NCBI GenBank assembly: GCA_021798955.1
Contig: JAJZBK010000020.1
Location: 1-52,398, forward strand
Direction of reading: 5' to 3'
Length of the DNA: 52,398 nt
From: Actinomycetes bacterium
GTDB taxonomy: Bacteria; Actinomycetota; Acidimicrobiia; Acidimicrobiales; RAAP-2
Both the position numbers and the translations under genes were made by a program. Each line of letters opens with the position of its first letter. Positions within the stretch are counted from its first letter, which is position 1. This document shows, one piece after another, positions 25,639 through 33,459 of this stretch. Under the pieces are notes generated by a model. The model saw only the letters and a program-made list of their open reading frames with translations. It was not told the DNA's origin and searched no databases.

Positions 25639-26136
25639 TCAGGGGCTCGTCGGCGCATCCCGCTCACCGCCCGTCGGCGAGCCGCCGGGAGTGGAGCCGA
25701 CCGACGGATCGGTGGACCTGGACCTGCACTCGGGGCACCGGCCGCGGAAGACGACCTCGGGAGCTCCGAGCTCGAAGCCCTGGGTCGCCCGCTCGGGGAC
25801 CGAGAGCTCGGGAAAGTCGACGACGAGGTCGCTGACCTTGCCACACACGCGGCACACCAGGTGGTGGTGGGGCTCCTCGACGTTGGGGTCGAAGCGGACC
25901 ATCCCCGTCCCGATGTCGAGCGCGGCGATCTCCCCCAGCTCGGTCAGGTCGTGCAGGGTCTGGTAGACGGTCTTGAGCGAGATCGTCTCGACCTGCCGGC
26001 GAGCCGCGGCGTGGACCGCCTCGGCAGAGGGATGGGACTCGTCACCCTGAAGGACTCGGAACACGCACTGACGTTGCGCCGTCACCTTCCTGCCCGTCGC
26101 CCGAAAGCGCGCCGTGAGCTCCTCGGGGGTCTGCAT
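25639..26136 (-). CDS. Fur-family regulator, PerR-like
   Basis: The 165-residue protein has the Fur winged helix (AQRQCVFRVLQGDESHPSAE, ISLKTVYQTLHDL), the metal site EEPHHHLVC and two CxxC pairs (CRVCG, CPEC). The rubrerythrin/Fe-S genes downstream favour a peroxide sensor (PerR) over an iron sensor, but sequence alone does not decide. The tail after CPEC is Gly/Ser/Pro-rich. The start is fixed by a TATACT -10 seven bases before the ATG. A 16-bp dyad over the -35 region indicates autoregulation. Confidence 0.9.
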   Translation of the reverse strand: MQTPEELTARFRATGRKVTAQRQCVFRVLQGDESHPSAEAVHAAARRQVETISLKTVYQTLHDLTELGEIAALDIGTGMVRFDPNVEEPHHHLVCRVCGKVSDLVVDFPELSVPERATQGFELGAPEVVFRGRCPECRSRSTDPSVGSTPGGSPTGGERDAPTSP

Positions 26137-26143
26137 CGCTGGA

Positions 26144-26173
26144 AGTATATCACCAACTATTGTTACCTAACAA
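26144..26173 (-). promoter_or_regulatory. fur promoter (TTGTTA - 18 bp - TATACT), leaderless
   Basis: On the minus strand TTGTTA is at 26168-26173 and TATACT at 26144-26149, with the ATG at 26136 seven bases further on. The region is markedly AT-rich for this genome. Confidence 0.7.
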
Positions 26174-26174
26174 T
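26159..26174. promoter_or_regulatory. 16-bp dyad ATTGTTA-cc-TAACAAT, probable Fur/PerR box
   Basis: A perfect 7-2-7 inverted repeat covers the -35 element of the fur promoter. Spacing and AT content resemble Fur-family boxes. Confidence 0.65.
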
Positions 26175-26416
26175 CAGTGGTAATTATGGTCGCGAGCCAA
26201 CAGGCCGGACCCGCCATCCGGACCCAGGTTAGGGACCGGACGCCAGCGACCGGACGCCTCGCCCGCGCACCCCCGCTGCCCCTCTCCCTCGATCGGGGTA
26301 GGAGCGTGCCCGGCGGTACTCGCACGGCGCTAGCCGCCGGGGTGGCAGGGGCATCAGGCGGCACCCGCACCGGACCCACGCCAGTGGCAGGCGTGCCGAA
26401 GCAGCGCGTGCTGTGG

Positions 26417-26422
26417 CAGGCT
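26417..26422 (+). promoter_or_regulatory. -10-like CAGGCT of a leaderless gene
   Basis: CAGGCT is followed by tcgccc and the GTG at 26429. Only A2 and T6 match the consensus strongly, but spacing equals that of other leaderless genes here. The rest of the 292-bp fur-glpD gap holds no visible gene. Confidence 0.4.
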
Positions 26423-26428
26423 TCGCCC

Positions 26429-28216
26429 GTGCCCCAGTGCGTCACCGCCCTGCCGACGCGGCCCGCCGGTCACTCGACCCCGTTCCGGCGGAGCGACCAC
26501 CTCGGCCGTCTGCGCGACGAGTCCTTCGACGTCCTCGTGGTCGGGGGGGGCATCACCGGCGCCGGCGTCGCGCTCGACGCCGCCAGCCGTGGCCTGCGGA
26601 CCGCCCTCGTGGAACGAGACGACTTCGCCTCGGGGACCTCGTCGAAGTCGTCCAAGCTCGTCCACGGCGGCCTGCGCTACCTCAACCAGCACGAGTTCCG
26701 CCTCGTCTACGAGAACCTGGCCGAGCGCCAGCGCCTTCTCGACAACGCTCCCCACCTGGTCACCCCGCTCCCGTTTCTCATCCCGCTGTTCGGTCGCGGC
26801 GGGGTCGCCGACGCCAGCATCGCCCGTGTCTACCGGACCGCCCTGTGGCTCTATGACGCCACCGGTGGCGTCCGTATCGGCCGCCGCCATCAACGCGTCG
26901 GGCGCGCCGAAGCCCTCGACCACCTGCCCACCCTCGACACCCGGCATCTGGCCGACGGCTTCCTGTACTGGGACGCCCGGGCTGACGACGCCCGGCTGAC
27001 CTTCGCTGTGGCACGAACCGCGGCAAGCTACGGGGCGGTGGTCGTCAACCACGCTCCGGTCACCAAGCTCGTCACTTCGGGAGGGCGAGTGACCGGTGCC
27101 AGCGTCACCCCCGCGGACGGACCTCCCATCGACGTCCGCGCCGCCGTGGTGGTCAACGCGACGGGGGTGTGGGCGGACGAGGTGGCGGGCCTCGAGAGCG
27201 CCGCCTCCACCGTCCACACCATGCGGCCGGCCAAGGGGATCCACCTGACCGTCCGCTCCGAGGCGTTCCCGTGCGACATCGCCGCCGTCATCCCGGTGCG
27301 GGGCGACCACCGGTCGATCTTCGTCGTGTCGTGGGGGGAGCACGTCTACCTCGGGACGACCGACACGGCGTGGGACGGACCCCTCGACGACCCGAGCGTG
27401 ACCCCCGAGGACGTCGACTACCTCCTCGACGCTGCCAATGCCGTGACTACCCGCCCTGTCCGCCGCTCGGACGTGACGGGCATCTGGGCCGGGCTCCGTC
27501 CGCTCCTCGCCCCCTCGACCGACGGGCGAGCCCCGAGCGAGCGCACGGCAGACCTCTCCCGCCGGCACACCGTCACCACGTCGTCCGGCGGGCTGGTGAC
27601 GGTGACGGGCGGGAAGCTCACCACCTACCGCAAGATGGCCGAGGACACTGTGGACGTCGTGGTGCGCCGCCTGGGCCGTCCCCGCCTCCGGTCCGTCACT
27701 CGCCACCTCCGCCTCGACGGGGCAACGCCGTCGCCCCCGGACGGCCCGAGACGGCGGACGGGGCACCGCCGAGCCGCTCCGGTGGCCAGCCGCGACTGGA
27801 GTGCCACCGAGCCCCACGAGTTGGCGGGCTACCTGGCCGCTCGCTACGGCACCGACAGCGAGGCGGTGGGTGCCCTTGTCGCCGAGGACCCCGAGCTCGG
27901 GCGGCCACTGGTGCCCGGGTTGCGGTACCTGGCCGCCGAGGCCGTGCACGCCGTGCGGTCGGAGATGGCCTGCTCGCTCGAGGACCTGCTCGAGCGGCGC
28001 ACGCGCGCCGTCCTGCGCGACGCGCTGGCGACCGCCCATGCGGCCGAGCACGTCGCCACACTGGTCGCTCCCGAACTGGGCTGGGACGCCGCTCGGGCCG
28101 CCGCCGAGGCGGACGCCTTCCGCACCCGCCTCCTCGCCGAGTGGGAGCGGGCGGGCTTGCCCGTCAGGGTGGGGAGCGACGACGAGCACGCGGTCAGACC
28201 TCGGGGCGAGCGATGA
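26429..28216 (+). CDS. glpD: glycerol-3-phosphate dehydrogenase (FAD-dependent, GlpD)
   Basis: The 595-residue flavoprotein has DVLVVGGGITGAGVALDAAS (FAD fold), SSKLVHGGLRYL, RPAKGIHLTV, and VTGGKLTTYRKMAEDTVDVV, all GlpD signatures. It oxidises sn-glycerol-3-phosphate to dihydroxyacetone phosphate and feeds electrons to the quinone pool. The GTG at 26429 is the best start near the fold; longer versions add low-complexity residues. Its stop overlaps the next ATG by four bases, so it is coupled to the AGPS-like gene. Confidence 0.92.
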   Translation: MPQCVTALPTRPAGHSTPFRRSDHLGRLRDESFDVLVVGGGITGAGVALDAASRGLRTALVERDDFASGTSSKSSKLVHGGLRYLNQHEFRLVYENLAERQRLLDNAPHLVTPLPFLIPLFGRGGVADASIARVYRTALWLYDATGGVRIGRRHQRVGRAEALDHLPTLDTRHLADGFLYWDARADDARLTFAVARTAASYGAVVVNHAPVTKLVTSGGRVTGASVTPADGPPIDVRAAVVVNATGVWADEVAGLESAASTVHTMRPAKGIHLTVRSEAFPCDIAAVIPVRGDHRSIFVVSWGEHVYLGTTDTAWDGPLDDPSVTPEDVDYLLDAANAVTTRPVRRSDVTGIWAGLRPLLAPSTDGRAPSERTADLSRRHTVTTSSGGLVTVTGGKLTTYRKMAEDTVDVVVRRLGRPRLRSVTRHLRLDGATPSPPDGPRRRTGHRRAAPVASRDWSATEPHELAGYLAARYGTDSEAVGALVAEDPELGRPLVPGLRYLAAEAVHAVRSEMACSLEDLLERRTRAVLRDALATAHAAEHVATLVAPELGWDAARAAAEADAFRTRLLAEWERAGLPVRVGSDDEHAVRPRGER

Positions 28217-29778
28217 CCGAGCCCACCCCGGTCACACCACTCGACACAGGGGGGCACCTACCTGCCGAGCACCTCGCCGGACCACGGGTCCTCGTCGACG
28301 AGCGTCTGGCCACCCGTCTCGCCGGGGTGTGCTCCTCGGTCACCCGGTCGGACGACGTCCGCTCGGAGGCGGGGCGGGACTGGTGGCCGCTGGCCATCGG
28401 GTGGGCGACCTCCGGCGAGGTGCCCGCCCTGCCGGCCGTGGTCGCCCGTCCGACCACCGTCGACGAGGTCGCCGCCGTGCTCGCCGTGTGCAACGAGGCT
28501 GGCGTGCCCGTCACCGCCACCGGCGGACGAAGCGGCGTCTGCGGTGCAGCCGTCCCGGTCTTCGGCGGGGTCTCCCTCGACCTGGTTGGCCTGAGTGGGA
28601 TCGGCGACGTCGACGAGACCTCCCTGTTGGCCCGAGTCGGCGCCGGCACCTTCGGACCCGACCTCGAGGACGGGCTGCATACCCACGGACTGACGCTCGG
28701 CCACTGGCCTCAGTCCATGGCGCTCTCCACCGTCGGCGGGTGGGTGGCCTGCCGAGGGGCCGGTCAGTACTCGACCCGCTACGGGAAGATCGAGGACATG
28801 GTGGCCGGCCTCGAGGTCGTCCTGGCCGACGGCACCGTGGTCACCGTCGGCGGTCACGGGCCCCGCGCCGCCACCGGGCCGGACCTCACCCAGCTGTTCG
28901 TGGGCAGCGAAGGGACCCTCGGTGTGGTGACCGAGGCCACCTTACGGCTCCACCCCGTCCCCGCCGGCCAAGCCAGACGGGCGTTCGGGTTCGCCTCGTT
29001 CGCCGAGGGGCTCGATGCCTGCCGGAGGACGTTGGCCCGGGGCGCCACCCCAGCGGTGCTGCGGCTCTACGACGCCACCGAGTCGGGTCGGTCGTTCGAC
29101 CAGGGGGGGACGAACGTGCTGGTGGTGCTCGACGAAGCCGACCCCGTTCTCGTCGATGCCACCATGGCGGTGGTCGACGACGAGTGCCGCCAGGCCGACC
29201 GTCTCGACGACGCCCTGGCGGAACGGTGGCTGGCCCAACGCAACGACGTGTCGGCCCTGGCTCCCCTCTGGCGGGCCGGCGTGGTCGTGGACACGGTGGA
29301 GGTGGCAGGCCGGTGGTCGGTGCTCCCCGGCCTCTACCACGACGTCCTCCATGCGCTCGAGTCCGTCGAAGGGACCCTGGTGGCCTCCTCCCACCAGAGC
29401 CACGCCTATCCCGACGGGGCCTGTCTCTACTTCACCTTCGCCGGACGCCAGCCCTTCGACGACGACCGCGTCCCCGGCGCCGCCAGCCCGGGTGGCATGG
29501 GAGCACCGGCTGCTCCGACTGCTGCCACTCGGACGTGGGGCGAGGCGTACTACCGAGCGGCCTGGGACGCCGTCACCACCACTACCCTCGACGCCGGAGC
29601 GGCGATCAGCCACCACCACGGCATCGGGCTCAACCGGGCCAGGTTCCTCCCCACCGCCCTCGGAGCGGGCTTCGGCGTGCTCCAGTCGATGAAGGACGCT
29701 CTTGACCCCCACGGCATCCTGAACCCGGGGAAGCTGGGTCTCTCGACGCCCTTCGGCGAGCCGGGGTGGCCCGGATGA
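28213..29778 (+). CDS. FAD-binding oxidase, alkyl-dihydroxyacetonephosphate synthase (AGPS)-like
   Basis: The 521-residue protein belongs to the PCMH-type FAD oxidases: PTTVDEVAAVLAVCNEAGVP, GGRSGVCGAAVP, QLFVGSEGTLGVVTEATLRL, and near the end AAISHHHGIGLNRARF and DPHGILNPGK. The HHHG motif is typical of AGPS, which makes ether lipids from acyl-DHAP. A D-lactate or glycolate oxidase-type activity is the alternative. The ATG overlaps the glpD stop (ATGA). GlpD makes DHAP, so the pair could supply ether-lipid synthesis. Confidence 0.82.
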   Translation: MTEPTPVTPLDTGGHLPAEHLAGPRVLVDERLATRLAGVCSSVTRSDDVRSEAGRDWWPLAIGWATSGEVPALPAVVARPTTVDEVAAVLAVCNEAGVPVTATGGRSGVCGAAVPVFGGVSLDLVGLSGIGDVDETSLLARVGAGTFGPDLEDGLHTHGLTLGHWPQSMALSTVGGWVACRGAGQYSTRYGKIEDMVAGLEVVLADGTVVTVGGHGPRAATGPDLTQLFVGSEGTLGVVTEATLRLHPVPAGQARRAFGFASFAEGLDACRRTLARGATPAVLRLYDATESGRSFDQGGTNVLVVLDEADPVLVDATMAVVDDECRQADRLDDALAERWLAQRNDVSALAPLWRAGVVVDTVEVAGRWSVLPGLYHDVLHALESVEGTLVASSHQSHAYPDGACLYFTFAGRQPFDDDRVPGAASPGGMGAPAAPTAATRTWGEAYYRAAWDAVTTTTLDAGAAISHHHGIGLNRARFLPTALGAGFGVLQSMKDALDPHGILNPGKLGLSTPFGEPGWPG

Positions 29779-29871
29779 CCGCAGCCTGCCGCCGAGCCTT
29801 GACCGCTGGCTGCCGCCCAGCCGTGACCGCAGCCTGCCGCCCACCCGTGACCGCTGGCTGCCGCCCACCCG
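29776..29871. repeat. 24-bp tandem repeat, four copies
   Basis: Units starting tgaccgc(ag/tg)gctgccgcc lie at 29776, 29800, 29824 and 29848, with two alternating variants. The array starts at the stop codon of the AGPS-like gene and fills the gap to the kinase gene. Confidence 0.9.
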
Positions 29872-29890
29872 GGGACGCCGGAGGACACCG

Positions 29891-31360
29891 ATGAGCATCC
29901 TCGTCGTCGACGTCGGCACTTCTGGCGTCCGGGCCGCCGTCGTCCGGCCCGACGGGAGCCTCGACCACGTCCACCAGCGGCCGGTGCTGCCGACCACGCC
30001 GTTCCCCGGCCTGGTCGAGGTGGACGGCGCTGCCATCGCCGCCGCCGTGCTCGAACTAGCCACAGCCGCCCTCGCCCGTGCCGGCGCCGTCGAGGGCATC
30101 GGGATCACCAACCAGCGGGCGACGACGCTTGTGTGGGACCGGGCCACCGGCGTGCCGGTGGCTCCGGGGATCGGCTGGCAGGACCTCCGCACGGTCGGGA
30201 CGTGCCTCGCGCTGCAGGAACGGGGCCTGCGCCTCGGGCCGAACGCCTCGGCCACCAAGCTCGCCGCCGTCCTCGACGCCGTCGATCCCGACCGGAGCCG
30301 GTCGCGATCGGGCGCCTTGGCCTTCGGGACCGTCGACACCTTCGTGGCCTGGGTCCTCTCGGACGGTGCCGTCCACGTCACCGACGCCACCAACGCCGCC
30401 GTCACCGGCCTCGTCGACCGCGACGGCCGGGGGTGGGACCCGGACGTCCTCGACGCCCTCGCCGTGCCCGAGGCCGTGCTCCCCACCATCGTCGACTCGT
30501 CGGGCGTGGCGGGTCTGGCGTCGGCGCTCACCGGCGCCCCGCCCATCGCCGGCATCGTCGGCGACCAGCAGGGTTCGCTCGTCGGCCAGGGATGCACGCT
30601 GCCGGGTCGCGCCAAGGCGACCTTCGGCACCGGGGCGATGCTCGACCAGTGCGTCGGCACGACACGTCCGCCGTTCACTGCCCGGGGCGATGCCGGGACG
30701 ATCCCCATCGTGGCCTGGCGCCGCACAGGGGTGACCACCTGGGGCGTCGAGGCCATCGCGCTCTCGGCGGGATCGTGCGTCGAGTGGCTCCGCGACGACC
30801 TGGGCATCATCGACGACGCCGCCCACTCGGCCGCGGTGGCCGCCGGCTGCACCGACACCGGCGACGTGTGGTTCGTGCCCGCGCTCCTCGGCCTGGGCAC
30901 GCCGGTGTGGGACTTCGGAGCCCGGGGGACCTTCCTCGGGATCACCCGGGGGACCGGCCGGCCCGAGCTCGTCCGTGCCGTGCTCGAAGGCGTGGCGCAC
31001 CGTGGCGCCGACCTGCGGGAGGCCGCCATGACGGACACCGGGTTGCCCGTCGACGTCCTGCGGGTCGACGGCGGGATGGCCGCCAACCAGGTCTTCGTGG
31101 CCGCGCTGGCCGACGCCTGTGGCGTTCCCGTCGAAGTCGCCCCGGTGGTGGAGGCGACCACCTTGGGGGCCGGCTTCCTGGCCGGCATCGCCGTGGGCAC
31201 CTGGTCCGACGAGGAGGAGACGGCCGGACTGTGGGCACCCGCCGCTACCGTCGACCCGCGACGCGACGAGGCGGCTCGGCTCGAACGCCGTGCCCGCTGG
31301 GGCGAGGCACGGTCCCGGGCCGAACGGACCATCCCCGAGCTCTCTGCCCTCGACTTCTAA
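29891..31360 (+). CDS. FGGY-family carbohydrate kinase, glycerol kinase-like
   Basis: The 489-residue kinase has the ATPase-fold start ILVVDVGTSGVRAAVV, GITNQRATTLVWDRATG, WQDLRT, GIVGDQQGSLVGQG and VDGGMAANQ. Overall it is closest to GlpK. However, the glycerol-contacting Glu that follows Gln-Arg in GlpK is Ala here, and the Tyr region (YFSATK in GlpK) reads NASATK, so the substrate could differ from glycerol. The ATG has ggagg upstream. It follows GlpD and the AGPS-like gene in the same direction. Confidence 0.85.
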   Translation: MSILVVDVGTSGVRAAVVRPDGSLDHVHQRPVLPTTPFPGLVEVDGAAIAAAVLELATAALARAGAVEGIGITNQRATTLVWDRATGVPVAPGIGWQDLRTVGTCLALQERGLRLGPNASATKLAAVLDAVDPDRSRSRSGALAFGTVDTFVAWVLSDGAVHVTDATNAAVTGLVDRDGRGWDPDVLDALAVPEAVLPTIVDSSGVAGLASALTGAPPIAGIVGDQQGSLVGQGCTLPGRAKATFGTGAMLDQCVGTTRPPFTARGDAGTIPIVAWRRTGVTTWGVEAIALSAGSCVEWLRDDLGIIDDAAHSAAVAAGCTDTGDVWFVPALLGLGTPVWDFGARGTFLGITRGTGRPELVRAVLEGVAHRGADLREAAMTDTGLPVDVLRVDGGMAANQVFVAALADACGVPVEVAPVVEATTLGAGFLAGIAVGTWSDEEETAGLWAPAATVDPRRDEAARLERRARWGEARSRAERTIPELSALDF

Positions 31361-31472
31361 GGGCGCGCTCCGGTCGGGCACCCGAGCGTCCGATACCGTA
31401 CCGGGGGCGTGCCGACCACGTCCGCGATGCGCCACAGCGGGAGCGTGGCACCAAGCGAGATCGGAGCGTGAG

Positions 31473-32501
31473 ATGACCATCGGCAGCGGACGGGCGACGA
31501 TCGCCATCGGCACAGGGTCACCATCAGCGCCCCAGCCGAAGCCGGCACGCGCCACCGCGGCCCCGTCCCCGGCTGACCTCCACGCGGCGATGGCCCTGGC
31601 CGTCGACCTCCGCAACGCCTTGGCCAGCGTGCTGCTCGGCAGCGACGACGCGGTGACCGCCGCCGTCGTCGCCGCCCTGTCGGGCAGCCACCTCCTCATC
31701 GAGGACGTCCCCGGGGTAGGCAAGACCGTCCTGGCCCGAGCCCTGGCCACCGCCCTCGGCGCTGGGCTCGCCCGGATCCAGGGGCACCCCGATCTGCTCC
31801 CCTCGGACGTGACCGGGGTCAGCGTCTTCGCCCAGGACACCGGCAGCTGGGAGTTCCGCCCCGGTCCCGTCTTCGCACCGGTGGTACTCCTCGACGAGCT
31901 CAACCGGACGCCGCCACGCACCCAGTCCGCCCTGCTCGAGGCCATGGAGGAGGGCCAGGTCTCCGTCGACGGCACGTCGTGGCCGCTCCCCCGGCCCCAC
32001 CTCGTCGTAGCTACCCAGAACCCGGTCGGCCAGCTCGGTACCTACCCCCTGGTCGAGAGCCAGCTCGACCGGTTCGGCCTGTCCACCACCATCGGCTACC
32101 CCGACGTCGAGGTCGAGCAGCGGCTCGTCCTCCACGACGGCGGCCGAGACGCCCTGGCCGCGCTCACCCCGGCCGGGTCGCCAGCCACCTGGGCGGCAGC
32201 CATCGAGGCGACGAGCGCGGTGACCGTCACCCCGGCGGTGGCTGCCTACGCCGTCGCCGTCGTTAGGGCCACTCGGACGGCCGCGGCGGTACGGCTCGGA
32301 GCCAGCCCCCGGGCTGCCATCGCCCTCATCCGCTGTGCCCAAGCTCACGCCGTGCTCGACCAGCGTGCCTACGCCACGCCCGACGACGTCCAAGGGGTCG
32401 CCGTGGCCTGCCTGGCCCACCGGCTGGTGGTCGACGGGACAGCTACCGGTCGCACCGTCCTCGACGAGGTGCTCGCCGCCACACCGGTCCCCGTCCTGTG
32501 A
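31473..32501 (+). CDS. MoxR-type AAA+ ATPase
   Basis: The 342-residue protein has IEDVPGVGKTVLARALA (Walker A), VVLLDELNRTPPRTQSALLE (Walker B and sensor region), EEGQVSVDG and ATQNPVGQLGTYPL, all MoxR features. MoxR ATPases act as chaperones for assembly of partner proteins, often with DUF58 and transglutaminase neighbours, which follow here. The ATG at 31473 is preceded by cggag. A poorly conserved 30-residue N-terminus precedes the AAA domain. Confidence 0.92.
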   Translation: MTIGSGRATIAIGTGSPSAPQPKPARATAAPSPADLHAAMALAVDLRNALASVLLGSDDAVTAAVVAALSGSHLLIEDVPGVGKTVLARALATALGAGLARIQGHPDLLPSDVTGVSVFAQDTGSWEFRPGPVFAPVVLLDELNRTPPRTQSALLEAMEEGQVSVDGTSWPLPRPHLVVATQNPVGQLGTYPLVESQLDRFGLSTTIGYPDVEVEQRLVLHDGGRDALAALTPAGSPATWAAAIEATSAVTVTPAVAAYAVAVVRATRTAAAVRLGASPRAAIALIRCAQAHAVLDQRAYATPDDVQGVAVACLAHRLVVDGTATGRTVLDEVLAATPVPVL

Positions 32502-32511
32502 GCAGCCCCCC

Positions 32512-33459
32512 GTGAGCCGGCCGGGTCGGCGCCTCCCCGACGGCCGCCGGATGCACCCGCACGTCCACCCGCAGGCCCTCTTCGGCCCGATGGTCGGCAG
32601 CATCGCCGGCCTGGTGGCGTGGGCGGGAATCTCCCGTTCGAGCGGGTCCGGTTGGGTGCAGACGGTCGGCGTGCTGGTCGCCGCCGTCCTGGCCACCGGC
32701 CTCATCACCCCGGCCCTGGTCGCCGCCCGGGCGCGAGTGTGGTGCGTCGCCTCACCGGCCGACGCCGTCGCAGGATCGCCGGTGACCGTCGTCGTGACGA
32801 CGACCGGCCCGTTTCGCCTCCGTCCGCTCTCCCCGCCCGGCGCCCCGGTCACCGCGGCGGGGCCAGCCCGAGGCGGACGTCCCGTCGACCTCGAGGTCGT
32901 GCCACCGCTGCGCGGGGTGATCGACGAGCTCGTCGTCTCGGTCGACTCCGCGGCACCCTTCGGGCTGTTGTGGTGGGGACGCCACCACCGGGTCCCGCTC
33001 GCCCGGCCCCTTCACGTCGCCCCCCGGGCCTCCGGCGACACCGAGCAGGACACCCGCCACGACGACCGCCCCGGGGACGTCGGCCGGGACGTCCCCGCCC
33101 CGTCGGGCACGGCCCGGTCGGTGCGCGCTTACCAGCCCGGCGACCGACCGAGCACCGTCCACTGGCCCCAGAGCGCGCACGTCGGCTCGCTCATGGTGCG
33201 CGAGGCCGAGCACCCCACCGACGAGCCAGTCGTCGTCGACGTGGTGCTCCCCGACGACCTCTTGGCAGCAGAACGTCGTGCCGGCGAGGCGATGGCCACG
33301 CTGGTGGCGCTGTTGCACCGGGGTGAGCGCGTGGTGCTCGTCACGGACGAGCCCGAGGGTCGGATCACCGCCCCGGTCACCGACAGCGTCGACGCCGGAC
33401 GGCGCCTGGCTCGGGCCGTGGCCCCGCCAGTCGGCACGCCGCACCGGGGTGGGCCGTGA
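32512..33459 (+). CDS. DUF58 domain protein
   Basis: The 315-residue protein has two N-terminal hydrophobic segments, a beta-rich region and the DUF58 core SVRAYQPGDRPSTVHWPQSA followed by HVGSLMVREAE. DUF58 proteins are MoxR partners of unclear function, some with a von Willebrand A-like fold. The GTG lies ten bases after the moxR stop, and its own stop overlaps the next gene's GTG (GTGA). The three form one operon. Confidence 0.88.
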   Translation: MSRPGRRLPDGRRMHPHVHPQALFGPMVGSIAGLVAWAGISRSSGSGWVQTVGVLVAAVLATGLITPALVAARARVWCVASPADAVAGSPVTVVVTTTGPFRLRPLSPPGAPVTAAGPARGGRPVDLEVVPPLRGVIDELVVSVDSAAPFGLLWWGRHHRVPLARPLHVAPRASGDTEQDTRHDDRPGDVGRDVPAPSGTARSVRAYQPGDRPSTVHWPQSAHVGSLMVREAEHPTDEPVVVDVVLPDDLLAAERRAGEAMATLVALLHRGERVVLVTDEPEGRITAPVTDSVDAGRRLARAVAPPVGTPHRGGP

